DNA of 64,000 bases from Watersipora subatra. Lineage: Eukaryota > Bryozoa > Gymnolaemata > Cheilostomatida > Watersiporidae. Shown here one piece after another: positions 62,969-64,000 of this stretch. Position 1 is the first letter of the stretch. Each line of letters opens with the position of its first letter. The translations under genes and the position numbers were made by a program. Below the pieces are notes generated by a model. The model saw only the letters and a list, made by a program, of their open reading frames with translations. It was not told where the DNA came from and ran no database searches. Location of the stretch: contig NC_088708.1 of assembly GCF_963576615.1 (NCBI RefSeq), forward strand, positions 6,014,001 to 6,078,000, in the 5' to 3' direction.

Positions 62969-63088
62969 CACGGGCTAGCCGGGTCACGCACTCAAGGATT
63001 ATCGCCACGCACATACAAAACAACATGCGATTTTTGTTTTGTATGTGCGTGGCGAAAATCCTTGCGCGCGTGACCCGGCTAGCCCGTG
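62969..63088. repeat. 120-bp nearly perfect palindrome inside the pogo-type element
   Basis: Arms of about 54 bp, starting CACGGGCTAGCCGGGTCACG, surround a 12-nt loop, with only a few mismatches. It is GC-rich compared with its host element and may itself be a foldback insertion. Confidence 0.92.
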
Positions 63089-63412
63089 CTATTCATCGTA
63101 TCGCAGTATAAATCAATTTTTACCAAACTTTTAGAAAAGTCGTTGACAAAAATATTTTGCCGATGGTGGTAATAACGACGCTTATGAATTACGAAAAGAT
63201 GAAGTTTACCTCTATGGCTTTGAATAGAGTGATTTTCTAAAGCGATAACAACCGTTTCGGTAGCCGTTGGGCAAAAAAACAGTTCGAATTAACAGTGTTG
63301 AGTTCGAGTTATCTATAGCAATTTATCATTACGTGGGAACGGACCAAAGGAAATGTTCGAATTAACCATGTGTTCGAGCTATCCGTGGACGAGTTATCCA
63401 TGTTTGACTGTA

Positions 63413-64000
63413 GTTCCAAATGTCTAAAGATGTTAGGAAGTAGATGCAACCAGTAGAACACACTAGTTAAATCGGTTAAGATAAGGTATTTCAACATTGC
63501 GTTGTTTGTGCTCTGTTGCGGTCAGTTGGCGCACAAGCAGGACTGCGTCGTGAGTTCTTTTAAGAGGAAATACTCAGCCCTTTCAATCTAACATCAAACC
63601 TTTCCAGCATATCAGACAGTTTGTTATCACACCTAAAGTTGATCTCTAATTGTTATACTTCCAAAAGCCTAATTGGTTCCACTGCCTTTTTCCTACTCCA
63701 GTGGTCTGCTATATCACGCATTGGTGATGTTTACGTGGGACATGATCTCATCCTTACAGGGGCTGCCTAACCCAAGGTTTATGACCGTCTATTTATTACT
63801 GTCAGAATCTTCAATTCATTCGCACTGACGTCAGCTTGAGCCTCAAGTTTTCAATTCATATTATCTCATATAAATTGCATAATATGAGATAATAGCTAGC
63901 GGATAGCTAGGGGGCTCAAGGTCTCTTTTGAATATAAAATATATTGGTCAAGATTTTATCTTGTTAGACGAATGTGTTTTTTTCTCTCATCGTGTCTACC
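63413..64000. other. Window end, no gene recognised
   Basis: It contains a 13-bp-stem hairpin at 63859-63894 (TATTATCTCATAT and complement). No coding sequence was seen. Confidence 0.5.

Larger units (their letters stand above)
62293..63410. mobile_element. 1.1-kb pogo/Tc1-mariner-type non-autonomous element
   Basis: The ends are perfect inverted repeats of at least 20 bp, CAGTCAAACATGGATAACTC and its complement, flanked by TA on both sides (62291-62292 and 63411-63412). A CAGT-type start with a TA duplication fits pogo/Tigger elements. Subterminal TCGAGTTATC motifs repeat several times at both ends. No transposase is encoded. It contains two strong internal hairpins. Confidence 0.85.

Overview
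This window looks like metazoan nuclear DNA: AT-rich, with short exons bounded by GT/AG introns, CDS broken over kilobases, SINE/LINE/DNA-transposon remnants and many minisatellites. A recognisable jouberin (AHI1, ciliary transition zone) gene implies a ciliated animal; repeat style and gene organisation suggest an invertebrate, perhaps a lophotrochozoan, but I cannot name the species. No bacterial operons, phage, CRISPR or rRNA genes were seen.

Layout: 1-2432 is a long-terminal-inverted-repeat transposon carrying a decayed protein-coding fragment, with a hAT-type MITE nested in its left arm. 4496-5396 is another inverted-repeat element. 6283-8792 (+) holds five exons of BPNT2/IMPAD1 (Golgi-type PAP phosphatase) lacking only the first, membrane-anchor exon; one intron holds a SINE and a 36-bp minisatellite. 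11490-16025 is a striking 4.5-kb structure: two LINE 3' ends tail-to-tail, each followed by a 14-bp minisatellite (about 206 and 34 copies), meeting around a 0.2-kb spacer. 16727-17030 is a 22-bp array with alternating variants.

17766-23266 (+) encodes a secreted or surface mucin-like protein: signal peptide, sixteen near-identical 32-residue repeats each with three N-glycosylation sequons, then a cysteine-rich Ly6/uPAR-like (LU) domain and a C-terminal hydrophobic tail typical of GPI anchoring. I recognise no direct ortholog, and it is the most novel protein here.

26429-48571 (+) is a complete 27-exon AHI1/jouberin model (about 1139 aa): Lys-rich N-terminus, conserved pre-WD region, seven WD40 blades, linker, SH3 domain and basic tail. 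All exon phases close in one frame. A candidate RFX X-box lies just upstream. Intron 4 is a roughly 70-copy 27-bp minisatellite whose first unit overlaps the exon 4 splice donor, and it is interrupted by a hAT-like element. The first downstream AATAAA lies inside a dispersed repeat that also occurs inverted in intron 20.

49439-64000 is mostly repeats: a 19-bp array, a decayed pogo/Tigger-like transposon, a minus-strand LINE fragment, a 21-bp array and a 1.1-kb pogo-type non-autonomous element containing nested hairpins. A first coding exon (59804-59982, +), with a tiny uORF just before it, appears to start an unrecognised gene that continues out of view. All recognisable host genes are on the + strand and appear functionally unrelated (sulfation by-product clearance, surface glycoprotein, cilium).
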